Origin: Euryhalocaulis caribicus | Lineage (GTDB): Bacteria > Pseudomonadota > Alphaproteobacteria > Caulobacterales > Maricaulaceae | Assembly (NCBI RefSeq): GCF_000412185.1 | Contig: NZ_ASJA01000017.1 | Coordinates: 16,158 to 80,157, forward strand | Direction: 5' to 3' | DNA: 64,000 bases | In this document: in pieces, positions 53,830-61,282 of the stretch | How the letters are laid out: each line of letters begins with the position of its first letter | How positions within the stretch are numbered: position 1 is the stretch's first letter | Translations under genes and position numbers: made by a program | The notes under the pieces: generated by a model | The model's database searches: none | What the model was told of the DNA's origin: nothing | The model's input: the letters and a program-made list of their open reading frames with translations, nothing else

Positions 53830-54072
53830 GCGCTTCGCCGGGCGCTGAAAGTCAGTCATTCCCTAAACGCTTCATAGGCTTGCGCGGATTCGCGCAGGGG
53901 CTGAGTCTGCTTGCGTTTTACACCGGATTCAGTCATGAGGGCGCTGTAACAGGGGGACGGGGCATGCTGAATCATGCCTCGCTGCGGCCACATTGCGGCG
54001 TGAAACCTTACAAACCAGTCATTTTTGTGTGAGAAAACACTCGCACTCCGCACACGCGCGATCCGAGACCTT

Positions 54073-55227
54073 ATGAATAACAATAACGGAGCACGCGCGA
54101 CCGATCCGAAGACGCCGGACGGCGATCTGAGGTTCGTGATCGCTATCCCGGTTGGCGCCTGGCACGAGAGCCTGGCCGCTACATTTGAATCGCTCGCCAT
54201 CCAGACGCCCCGCCCGGCGGTGGCGCTGCTGGATGCGTCCGGCGACCCGCGCGTATCCGATCTGGCCGACACGTTCGGCGATCTGTTCGCCTATCGTCGC
54301 CACGGCCCCGATGGCGGCCAGACCGCCGCCATCGCCGAGGGCTGGCGCGAGCTGGAGGGCGATGTCCTGCACTGGCTGAATGTTGATGACGCGCTGATGC
54401 CCGGCGCGCTGGCCGCCGTGCAGCGGAAATTTCACGACCATCCCGAAGCCGACGTCGTCTATGGCCATTCCATCGTGCTGGACGAGGATGGCGGCCTTCG
54501 CGGCGCGCATCCGGCGGTCGACCCGAAACGGCTGGACGCCCTGCCCCGCGACTGCGTGATTTCACAGCCCTCCTGTTTCGCGCGCCGCGAGGCGGTCGAC
54601 AGGGCCGGCGGCCTGAACGAGCATTTTCACTATGTGATGGACTGGGATCTCTGGACCCGGCTCTACCGCACCGGCGCGACCTTCGAATTCCTGAACGAGT
54701 TTCTCTCTCAGGTCGTCTGGGGCGCGGATACAAAGACCGCCCATCTGAACGCGCGCAAGCTGCGCGAGATGTTCACCATCGTCAGCCGCACGCGCAAACC
54801 GGTCTGGATCCTGCGCACGCTGGGCGCGGCGGCGCGGCAGATCCTGATCGATTACCACATCAACCCGATCTTCCACCGCAAGCCCTTCTACTGGCGCAAC
54901 GGCACGCGGCTGCCCTATGTCAATTTCGGGCGCGGCGACGCGGTCGGCATCGAGATCACGCTGGAGACCGAAGGGTTCGCGGGCGCGACCTCCACCGACC
55001 GTCTGGAAGTGTTCGATCCGCAGAGCGCGCTTATTCCGTCCAGCGCCGGGGAGTGGAAGCTGAACGGCGCGGGCGACCAGCTGGAAATCGCGTTCGCCGA
55101 CGAGATCGGCACCGGCGATCCGATCTGGATCCGCACCGATGACGATGCGCTGCAGCGCCGGGTGCGCCGTATTCGCTGGGTCTATGACACCACGGATAAT
55201 AGCGGCGCGTCCGCGGGCAACGACTAG
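54073..55227 (+). CDS. Family 2 glycosyltransferase with extra C-terminal beta domain
   Basis: A 384-residue protein. The first two thirds form a GT-A domain: RFVIAIPVGAWHESLAATF, VALLDASGD, DGGQTAAIAEGW, a WLNVDDALMPGAL acidic metal motif, and HYVMDWDLWTRLYRTG. After about residue 270 comes a positively charged helical stretch and then a beta-rich tail (IEITLETEGFAGATSTDRLE and onwards) that I do not recognise as a catalytic part. It could be a carbohydrate-binding or oligomerisation module. The ATG at 54073 (MNNNNG) is favoured over an upstream frame opening at 54025. A 243-base gap without recognisable genes precedes it. The stop shares CTAG with convergent FtsX-like gene. Confidence 0.82.
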   Translation: MNNNNGARATDPKTPDGDLRFVIAIPVGAWHESLAATFESLAIQTPRPAVALLDASGDPRVSDLADTFGDLFAYRRHGPDGGQTAAIAEGWRELEGDVLHWLNVDDALMPGALAAVQRKFHDHPEADVVYGHSIVLDEDGGLRGAHPAVDPKRLDALPRDCVISQPSCFARREAVDRAGGLNEHFHYVMDWDLWTRLYRTGATFEFLNEFLSQVVWGADTKTAHLNARKLREMFTIVSRTRKPVWILRTLGAAARQILIDYHINPIFHRKPFYWRNGTRLPYVNFGRGDAVGIEITLETEGFAGATSTDRLEVFDPQSALIPSSAGEWKLNGAGDQLEIAFADEIGTGDPIWIRTDDDALQRRVRRIRWVYDTTDNSGASAGND

Positions 55228-56492
55228 AGCCGGATCGACAGCCCGTCGGCCAGCGAATTGCGGAAGGCCCGCCACGCCGGGATGACGCCCAGCAGGGCGG
55301 AGGCGGCGGTGACAGCCAAAATCACGTAAATCTCGAACAGGCCCGGGCCGAGCCCGGTCAAGGCCAGCCCCAGCCGGGATTCGGCCAGCGGCGCCAGCAC
55401 GGCCATCGCCCCGTGAACCAGCACAACGCCCAGCGCCGCGCCGATAAAGGCAAGACCCGCCGCCTCGCTGACCAGAAGCGCGAAGATATGCCAGGGCCGC
55501 GCCCCGACCGAGCGCAGGATCGCCATTTCGCGCCGCCGCTCGTTCAGCGTGGTCAGGATGCTGGTGAGAATGGTCAGCAGGCCGACAAACACCACGAACA
55601 CCGAAATGGCGCCGAGCACCCGCTCCACCGTGCCGATCACGCTCCAGAGCTGGTTCAACGCCAGCCCCGGAACCACCGCCAGCAGCGGCTCGCCCTCATA
55701 GGTATTGATTTCACGCCGAAGGCTCAGCATCGCGCCCTTCGACTCGAGGCCGACAAAGAAGGCTGTGATCTCGTCTGTCCGGAGCGGCATGGAGGCCACG
55801 TCTTCGGCGCTGGCGGCGCGAGCGAGCGCCGATGGCGCGCCGCTTTCCCACCCGACATGGATGGCTTCCATGCCCTGAAGCGTGATGTGGACCGTGCGGT
55901 CCACAGGCGTCCCGGTCGGTTCCAGAATTCCGGTGACCTTGAACGGCCTGTTGTCGTGATCGTGGAACCCGACCTCGCCGATCCCGTGGCTGAGGGTGAT
56001 CTCCTCGCCAAGCTCATAGCCCAGCTCCCGCGCCACGGCGGCGCCCAGCACCGCGTCATAGACGCCGGAATAGGGATCCCCGGCCGCCATCTCCAGCCGG
56101 CTGCCGCCGCCATACTGGTAATGTTCGAAATAGTTCTGATCCGAACCCAGGACCCGGTAGCCCTTGTGCGCATCGCCGAGAGATATCGGGATGGTCCAGG
56201 CGATTTCCGGCCGGTCCGCGAATTCCTGATAGCTGTCCCAGCTGATCGAACTGGTCGGGTCGCCGATCCGGAAAACGGTGTAAAGCAGCAGATTCACCGG
56301 CCCGGTCCGCGCGCCGACGATCAGGTCCGTTCCGCTGATCGTGCGCTCGAATCCGGCGCGCGCGCCTTCGCGCATTTTCTCCACGCCCACGAACAGGCTG
56401 ACGCTGAGCGCCACCGCGATGATCGTCAGGATCGCCGTCAGGCGGCGATTGAAGGCGCTTTTCAACGCAAGGCTGAGCACCGGCGCATTCAT
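55224..56492 (-). CDS. FtsX/MacB-like ABC transporter permease
   Basis: A 422-residue permease with one N-terminal helix (about 18-36), a large periplasmic domain (about 40-275) and three C-terminal helices, the MacB_PCD plus FtsX layout. LNERRREMAILRSVGARPWHIF is the conserved coupling segment. The periplasmic part includes HGIGEVGFHDHDNRP, a histidine-rich stretch that could bind metal. ATG overlaps the stop of the ATPase gene (ATGA). With the ATPase and the DUF3299 lipoprotein it forms a three-gene operon preceded by a Zur-type operator. The transported or extruded substrate is unknown. Confidence 0.9.
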   Translation of the reverse strand: MNAPVLSLALKSAFNRRLTAILTIIAVALSVSLFVGVEKMREGARAGFERTISGTDLIVGARTGPVNLLLYTVFRIGDPTSSISWDSYQEFADRPEIAWTIPISLGDAHKGYRVLGSDQNYFEHYQYGGGSRLEMAAGDPYSGVYDAVLGAAVARELGYELGEEITLSHGIGEVGFHDHDNRPFKVTGILEPTGTPVDRTVHITLQGMEAIHVGWESGAPSALARAASAEDVASMPLRTDEITAFFVGLESKGAMLSLRREINTYEGEPLLAVVPGLALNQLWSVIGTVERVLGAISVFVVFVGLLTILTSILTTLNERRREMAILRSVGARPWHIFALLVSEAAGLAFIGAALGVVLVHGAMAVLAPLAESRLGLALTGLGPGLFEIYVILAVTAASALLGVIPAWRAFRNSLADGLSIRL

Positions 56493-57199
56493 GCCGCCAC
56501 CCCGGCGCGGTTGAGGTCGGGCAGGATCAGACTGCGGTCGAAATGATCGGCCAGACGGGCATCGTGGCTGACAAATAGAAGCGTCGCGCCGCTGGCCGCC
56601 GCCTGCTCCGCCAGCAGGTCGATGAAGCCGTCGCGGGCCGCGGCGTCCAGCGCCGAGGTCGGCTCGTCCGCGATGATCAGCTCCGGCGCGCCGATCAGGG
56701 CGCGGGCCGCGGCCACGCGCTGTTGCTGACCGACGCTGAGATCGCTGGCGGGGCGGTCGATCAATTCGTTTTCCAGACCCAGACGCTGCAGGAGCCGGCG
56801 GGCCTCATCCGTCACCGACCCGCCCGTCTCCGCCGCGCGGGCGGCGCGCTTTGCGGAGAAACGGCAGGGCAGCGCCACGTTTTCGATCACCGAGAGATAG
56901 GGAAGCAGGTTGAAAAGCTGGAAAATCACGCCGAGCTTTTCGGCCCGGAAACCGTCCCGCCGCGCCGCGCTCATCTGCGTCAGATCGGCGCCCAGAACCT
57001 CAAGCTCGCCGCTGTCCGGAGTCAGCACGCCGCAGATCAGCCCCAGCAATGTGGACTTGCCGCTGCCGCTTGGACCTTGCAGGAAAACCCGTTCCCCGCG
57101 CGCCACCGTCAGCTCCGGCATGTCGATCACCGGCGCGCCGTCCGGCCAGGCAAAACGCAGGGCGCGGGCGCTTATCGCGGGATCGGCGGGCGCGGCCAC
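56489..57199 (-). CDS. LolD/MacB-type ABC transporter ATPase
   Basis: A 236-residue nucleotide-binding subunit. Walker A is QGPSGSGKST at 41-50. The Q-loop region is VIFQLFNLLPYLSVIENV, the signature LSVGQQQRVAAARAL, Walker B LIIADEPTSALDAA, and the H-loop FVSHDARLADHF. LSVGQQQR instead of LSGGQQQR is a mild variant of the signature. It starts with GTG at 57199, two bases after the DUF3299 stop, and overlaps the permease gene by four bases, so the three are one operon. Confidence 0.92.
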   Translation of the reverse strand: MAAPADPAISARALRFAWPDGAPVIDMPELTVARGERVFLQGPSGSGKSTLLGLICGVLTPDSGELEVLGADLTQMSAARRDGFRAEKLGVIFQLFNLLPYLSVIENVALPCRFSAKRAARAAETGGSVTDEARRLLQRLGLENELIDRPASDLSVGQQQRVAAARALIGAPELIIADEPTSALDAAARDGFIDLLAEQAAASGATLLFVSHDARLADHFDRSLILPDLNRAGVAA

Positions 57200-57201
57200 G
57201 A

Positions 57202-57798
57202 TTACTGGTACGCTTCCAGGCTGGTCAGGGTCAGCGTGTAGGCCGCATCGCTCAGCGCGTCCTCATGCTTCTGGGTCTTCAGGCCGCCCTCGACCCAGAC
57301 GGCGTCCCAGATGCTTTCCACCTTCACCGGCTTGTCCGCCTTAACATACACGATCTGGTTGGGCGGGGGCGGCGGGGCGTGGATACAGGCGCCGGCATAG
57401 GGCACCAGCAGAAATTCGGAATATTCATTGGTCTTGTTGAAATTGAACGGAATGACATAGCCGGGGATGCGCACATGCTGGCCATCCAGCGATTCAACAA
57501 CATTGAAGGTGCCGATCTGCACCATTTCGTCCTTCGCGCTGCCTTCGCGGATATCGGAAACGCGCGCCATGTGCTCCTGCATCAATTCCTTGAGAATCTT
57601 GCTCTCGCCCACCGGCATGAGGTCATCCCAGGTGAGCTTGCGCGGCGCGTCCGGCGTGCCGGTATTCGCCGCGGCCGCGCCGGCAAACGCGGAGGCGGAT
57701 GGCGTTTCCGCCGTCCTGGCTTCGGCGCGGTCGCCGGCCTCGCCGCACGCGGTCAGCGTCAGCGCGATCAGAACAAGAGTTGAAAATATGACTTTCAT
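57202..57798 (-). CDS. DUF3299 family lipoprotein
   Basis: A 198-residue lipoprotein with lipobox LTAC (Cys18). After a short Ala/Thr-rich linker the DUF3299 domain begins near TWDDLMPVGES and contains IPGYVIPFNFN, EFLLVPYAGACIHAPPPPPN and a final VKVESIWDAVWVEG. The conserved Cys and His in GACIHAPPPPP suggest metal or redox chemistry, but no function is established that I know of. The ATG at 57798 follows GGAAGGGATTCC; the frame opens earlier at 57855 without family-like residues. First gene of an operon with an ABC ATPase and permease, downstream of a Zur-type box. Confidence 0.88.
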   Translation of the reverse strand: MKVIFSTLVLIALTLTACGEAGDRAEARTAETPSASAFAGAAAANTGTPDAPRKLTWDDLMPVGESKILKELMQEHMARVSDIREGSAKDEMVQIGTFNVVESLDGQHVRIPGYVIPFNFNKTNEYSEFLLVPYAGACIHAPPPPPNQIVYVKADKPVKVESIWDAVWVEGGLKTQKHEDALSDAAYTLTLTSLEAYQ

Positions 57799-57863
57799 GG
57801 AATCCCTTCCGTCGAACATCCATGACGGCATATATGAGTGAAATAAGGCTCGCAAAGGCCAAG

Positions 57864-57880
57864 ATGTTATACTATAACAT
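57864..57880. promoter_or_regulatory. Zur-type operator (zinc uptake regulator box)
   Basis: ATGTTATACTATAACAT is an eight-plus-eight base perfect inverted repeat around a central C. It matches the known Zur consensus of proteobacteria (TGTTATAnTATAACA core). It lies 66 bases upstream of the DUF3299 start and 46 bases upstream of the ZIP start, between the two divergent genes. It therefore probably represses both in zinc-replete cells. The zur gene itself is not in the window. Confidence 0.85.
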
Positions 57881-57914
57881 TTTTAGCCAGACCACCCGCC
57901 CCATCAGGGACTGA

Positions 57915-57929
57915 ATGCCCACTCCATGA
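57915..57929 (+). other. Possible four-codon leader ORF (Met-Pro-Thr-Pro) before the ZIP gene
   Basis: ATG CCC ACT CCA TGA, preceded by AGGGA four bases upstream. Its TGA overlaps the ATG of the ZIP gene (ATGA). The ZIP gene's own start has no good ribosome binding site at normal spacing, so ribosomes may reach it by reinitiation. Such a short frame can easily arise by chance. Confidence 0.3.
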
Positions 57930-58645
57930 CCGCCGCGCTTCTGACCAGTCTTATTGCCGCCGCCATCTCGGCCGGGGCGCTTGTCCTCGTGGCCTCGCGG
58001 GCTGAATGGACGCAGCGTCACGCCGGACTTTTCGCGGCGTTCGCCTCCGGCGCGCTGATCATTCTGTCGCTGTTTCATCTGGCGCCGGAAGCCATGGAGA
58101 AAAGCCCGCGCGCTTTCTTTTTCATTCTGGGCGGCATCGCTCTGGGCTTCCTGTTGCAGACTGTTCTTGGCGCGGCGGCGGGCGCGCGGCGGCGGGTTCT
58201 GACGCTGGGCGTGATCCCGGCCATCGGCATCGCCATTCATTCCTTCGTGGATGGCGGCGTCTACGCCATCACCTTCCAGGCCGACCTGGTGACCGGCGTG
58301 CTGACTGCGCTGGGCCTGATGGTCCACGAATTTCCGGAAGGCATCATCGTTTTCGTCCTGCTGACGCGCGCCGGCATGGCCGCGCGGCCGGCCTTCTGGC
58401 TGTCGCTGTTCGCCGCCTCCCTGACCACGCCGCTGGGCGTTCTCACGATAGCGCCCTTCGTTGAGGGGATGGGAACGGTGGCGCTGGCGGAGATGCTGGG
58501 GCTGTCCGCCGGGCTGCTCTTCTATGTCGGAGCGATCAATCTGGCGCCGAGCCTGAAGACGAAGCCGCTGCGGCGCGTCTGGGCGGCGCTGGCCGCAGGC
58601 GGCGCAATGGCCATCGCCATCACGCTTGCGCACGCGCAGGTCTGA
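57926..58645 (+). CDS. ZIP family divalent metal transporter
   Basis: A 239-residue membrane protein with about eight helices. Metal-site motifs are HSFVDG (105-110) in the fourth helix and HEFPEG (134-139) in the fifth, the expected binuclear site of ZIP proteins; HLAPEA at 51-56 is a further conserved helix 2 segment. The Zur-type box 46 bases upstream makes zinc the likely substrate and import under zinc starvation the likely role. It is divergent from the DUF3299/ABC operon. The methyltransferase gene follows after 41 bases and may be co-transcribed. Confidence 0.9.
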   Translation: MTAALLTSLIAAAISAGALVLVASRAEWTQRHAGLFAAFASGALIILSLFHLAPEAMEKSPRAFFFILGGIALGFLLQTVLGAAAGARRRVLTLGVIPAIGIAIHSFVDGGVYAITFQADLVTGVLTALGLMVHEFPEGIIVFVLLTRAGMAARPAFWLSLFAASLTTPLGVLTIAPFVEGMGTVALAEMLGLSAGLLFYVGAINLAPSLKTKPLRRVWAALAAGGAMAIAITLAHAQV

Positions 58646-58686
58646 TTGCACCCGCCCGGCCTGTTCAAAAAACACGGAGATGGCCG

Positions 58687-59382
58687 ATGACCCGGCAGGA
58701 CCCTGTCTCGTTCTTCGATCAGCAACACGCTGAAAACTACGACGCCCGCAATGAGAGAATGACGCCGATTGTCGGCAATCTCCATTTTCTCATGGATCTC
58801 GTGCTCGGCGACCTGCCCGATGATGCGCGCATCCTGTCCGTTGGCGTCGGAACGGGATCGGAGATTATCGCCCTGGCGGAGCGGCGCCTGGGCTGGACAT
58901 TTGTCGCCCTCGAACCCTCGCAAGCCATGCACGCCAAGTGCCGCGAGAAAATCGGGACAAACGGGCTCGCCGGCCGCTGCGAATGCTTGAATGGCTATCT
59001 GTCGGACCTTGATGAGGGCGAAAAATTCGATGCGGTCCTGTGCCTGCTGGTCACGCAATTCATTCTGGACACGGCCGAGCGGCAGGAGATGTTCGACGCG
59101 ATGGCGGCGCATTTGCGGCCCGGCGGCTATCTCATAAACGCCGAAATCAGCGCCGATATAGCCTCGCCGAAATTCGACGGCATGGTGGAAAAATGGGCGG
59201 CGATGCAGGCGCAGCGAAACATGACCGCCGAAGAGGTTTCCAAAAACATTTCCATGATGAAGCAGCATGTCGCGGTGGTCCCGCCGGCGGACATCGAAGC
59301 CATGCTGGCGAACAGCGGCCTGTCCAACCCCACGCAGTTCTTCCAGTCGCTTTTGATCCACGCCTGGTATGGGCGGAAGTGA
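58687..59382 (+). CDS. Class I SAM-dependent methyltransferase
   Basis: A 231-residue methyltransferase with Rossmann core: motif I ILSVGVGTGSEIIALAERR, acidic end of strand 2 in VALEPSQAMHAKC, and FDAVLCLLVTQFILD for motif IV. The acceptor is not predictable. The gene is 41 bases after the ZIP transporter on the same strand, so it may share the zinc-responsive transcript, although its link to zinc is only positional. A perfect short hairpin 40 bases after its stop could end the transcript. Confidence 0.85.
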   Translation: MTRQDPVSFFDQQHAENYDARNERMTPIVGNLHFLMDLVLGDLPDDARILSVGVGTGSEIIALAERRLGWTFVALEPSQAMHAKCREKIGTNGLAGRCECLNGYLSDLDEGEKFDAVLCLLVTQFILDTAERQEMFDAMAAHLRPGGYLINAEISADIASPKFDGMVEKWAAMQAQRNMTAEEVSKNISMMKQHVAVVPPADIEAMLANSGLSNPTQFFQSLLIHAWYGRK

Positions 59383-59422
59383 CAACCGGGACGGCCGCCG
59401 CCGGCGGGCGAGCGTGGCTCAT

Positions 59423-59438
59423 ATCCCGGCTGCGGGAT
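59423..59438. terminator. Short hairpin between the methyltransferase and tRNA-Ala genes
   Basis: ATCCCG and CGGGAT form a perfect six-pair stem with loop GCTG. It lies between two convergent transcripts: the methyltransferase (plus) and the tRNA (minus). On the plus strand ATTTTA follows ten bases later; on the minus strand no T-run follows. A bidirectional terminator is possible, but the stem is short. Confidence 0.35.
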
Positions 59439-59460
59439 CGGCGGATTTTAGAAGGAGGAA

Positions 59461-59536
<76 letters not shown>

Positions 59537-59666
59537 TCACCTATGGGAGGCACGGCTATATGGCGGCGCCCTTGCCGGTGTCAAGCGGACGGCGCCGCAG
59601 TGCTTGCGGCATCCGCATGCGGCGGGATACAAGACGCCTCAATCTAGCGATTTTCGGAGGTTTCGC

Positions 59667-59960
59667 GTGGCGGGAATTCTTTGCTGGCTGATTTCGACCA
59701 TCATTTTTCTGGTCCAGCTCGTCATCATCATCCAGGCGGTTCTGTCCTGGCTGATCGCCTTCGACGTCATCAATCGCCACAACCAGCTGGTTCAGTCCTT
59801 CTGGCATTTCTCCAACTCGCTGACTGAGCCGATACTGCGCCCCATCCGGAACGTGATTCCGCCGATCGGGGGCGTGGACATCACCCCCATCATCGCGCTG
59901 ATCGGTCTTGAGCTGATCAAGAAGCTACTCTGCTGGGCGATCTTCCAGATCGCCTTTTGA
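59667..59960 (+). CDS. YggT family membrane protein
   Basis: A 97-residue protein with two hydrophobic segments (about 3-27 and 70-95) and the family pattern AVLSWLIAFDVINRHNQLVQ, then EPILRPIRNVIPPIGGVDITP. YggT proteins are associated with membrane/cell-division or osmotic functions but have no settled role. The frame is open upstream to 59529, but that region overlaps the tRNA. The GTG at 59667 has CGGAGG six bases upstream, which settles the start. It overlaps the DUF167 gene by four bases, an arrangement common in proteobacteria. Confidence 0.92.
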   Translation: MAGILCWLISTIIFLVQLVIIIQAVLSWLIAFDVINRHNQLVQSFWHFSNSLTEPILRPIRNVIPPIGGVDITPIIALIGLELIKKLLCWAIFQIAF

Positions 59961-60265
59961 GTGATGCGCTGGAATCCGTCTCTGACGGGTTCCGCCTGCG
60001 CGTCCGCCTGACGCCGAACGCCAGCTGCGACCGGTTCGAGGGCGCGTTCAGGGACTCTGCAGGCCGGCAATATCTGAAGGCGCGCGTCCGGGCCGTTCCC
60101 GAAAAGGGCAAGGCCAACACCGCCCTGATCGCGCTGGCCGCAAAGGCGCTGTCTGTGCCCAAAGGCGCCGTGACCCTTGAGTCCGGGTCCACGTCGCGCT
60201 TGAAGACACTGCATATTTCGGAATCAGGCGCGCTGGCGCGCGCGGAAGCCCTGCTGGAGACTTGA
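59957..60265 (+). CDS. DUF167 (YggU) family protein
   Basis: A 102-residue small alpha/beta protein. [19 protein letters not shown] at the N-terminus and [20 protein letters not shown] in the middle are the DUF167 signature; usually the latter reads PxxGKAN. The function is unknown. The start is TTG at 59957, overlapping the yggT TGA (TTGA). No independent ribosome binding site is visible, so translation probably depends on yggT. It precedes folD by two bases. Confidence 0.87.
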   Translation: MSDALESVSDGFRLRVRLTPNASCDRFEGAFRDSAGRQYLKARVRAVPEKGKANTALIALAAKALSVPKGAVTLESGSTSRLKTLHISESGALARAEALLET

Positions 60266-60267
60266 TC

Positions 60268-61164
60268 ATGAGCGCCGCCATCATCGACGGAAAATCCATC
60301 GCCGCCGACCTCCGCGCCCGCGTGGGCGAGGCCGTTACGGCCCTGAACGCCGAACACGGCGCGTCTCCCGCGCTGGCCGTGGTGCTGGTGGGCGAGGATC
60401 CGGCCAGCCAGGTCTATGTCCGCAACAAGGTGAAGTTCACCGAGGAAGCAGGCATGCGCTCCGTCGAGCACAAGCTGCCCGCCGACACCGCCGAGGCCGA
60501 TATTGTGGAGCTGGTGCAGGGTCTGAACGCCGATCCGCAGATTGACGGAATCCTGGTCCAGCTTCCCCTGCCCCGGCATATCGATTCCGACCGCGTGATC
60601 GCGGAAATCGACCCGGACAAGGATGTCGACGGCCTGACCGAGACCAGCGCCGGACGGCTGCTTCTGGGCCGCCCGGGCCTGCGGCCCTGCACGCCCGCGG
60701 GCTGCGTGACTCTGGCCGAATCCGCCCGGGACTCGCTGGAGGGGCTGCACACCGTCGTTCTGGGCCGCTCCATCCTGGTCGGCAAGCCGGCGGCGATGCT
60801 GTTCCTGGAGAAGAACTGCACCGTCTCCATCGCCCATTCCCGCACGCAGGACCTGCCCGGCCTGTGCCGTCAGGCCGACATCCTGATCGCCGCGGTGGGC
60901 CGCCCGGAAATGGTCAAGGGCGACTGGATCAAGCCGGGCGCCACGATCATCGATGTCGGCATCAATCGCATCGACGCGCCTGAGAAGGGCGAAGGCAAGA
61001 CCCGGCTGATCGGGGATGTCGACTTCGCCGAGGCAAGTAAAATAGCCGGCGCAATTACGCCTGTACCCGGCGGCGTTGGCCCGATGACCATTGCGGGACT
61101 GTTGCGCAACACCGTTCTGGCCGCTTGCGCCAGACGCGGCCGGCGCGCACCCACAGCGCTCTAG
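60268..61164 (+). CDS. folD: Bifunctional methylenetetrahydrofolate dehydrogenase/cyclohydrolase
   Basis: A 298-residue enzyme of one-carbon metabolism, interconverting 5,10-methylene-THF, methenyl-THF and 10-formyl-THF with NADP. Tyr50 and Lys54 in [10 protein letters not shown] form the catalytic pair. [25 protein letters not shown], the nucleotide loop [14 protein letters not shown] and [15 protein letters not shown] are all intact. GGAG eight bases before the ATG at 60268 supports that start over a TTG two codons upstream. Last gene of yggT-DUF167-folD. Confidence 0.96.
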   Translation: MSAAIIDGKSIAADLRARVGEAVTALNAEHGASPALAVVLVGEDPASQVYVRNKVKFTEEAGMRSVEHKLPADTAEADIVELVQGLNADPQIDGILVQLPLPRHIDSDRVIAEIDPDKDVDGLTETSAGRLLLGRPGLRPCTPAGCVTLAESARDSLEGLHTVVLGRSILVGKPAAMLFLEKNCTVSIAHSRTQDLPGLCRQADILIAAVGRPEMVKGDWIKPGATIIDVGINRIDAPEKGEGKTRLIGDVDFAEASKIAGAITPVPGGVGPMTIAGLLRNTVLAACARRGRRAPTAL

Positions 61165-61282
61165 CGCCAAACAATATTCAAGCCAAGCATATGACAGGGT
61201 TACTGATTCGGGACCCGGTCGAAACCAGCGTATACTTTACCCCTGAAAATCGAATACTCGGTCTCTGGGGGAGGTTTGCGTC

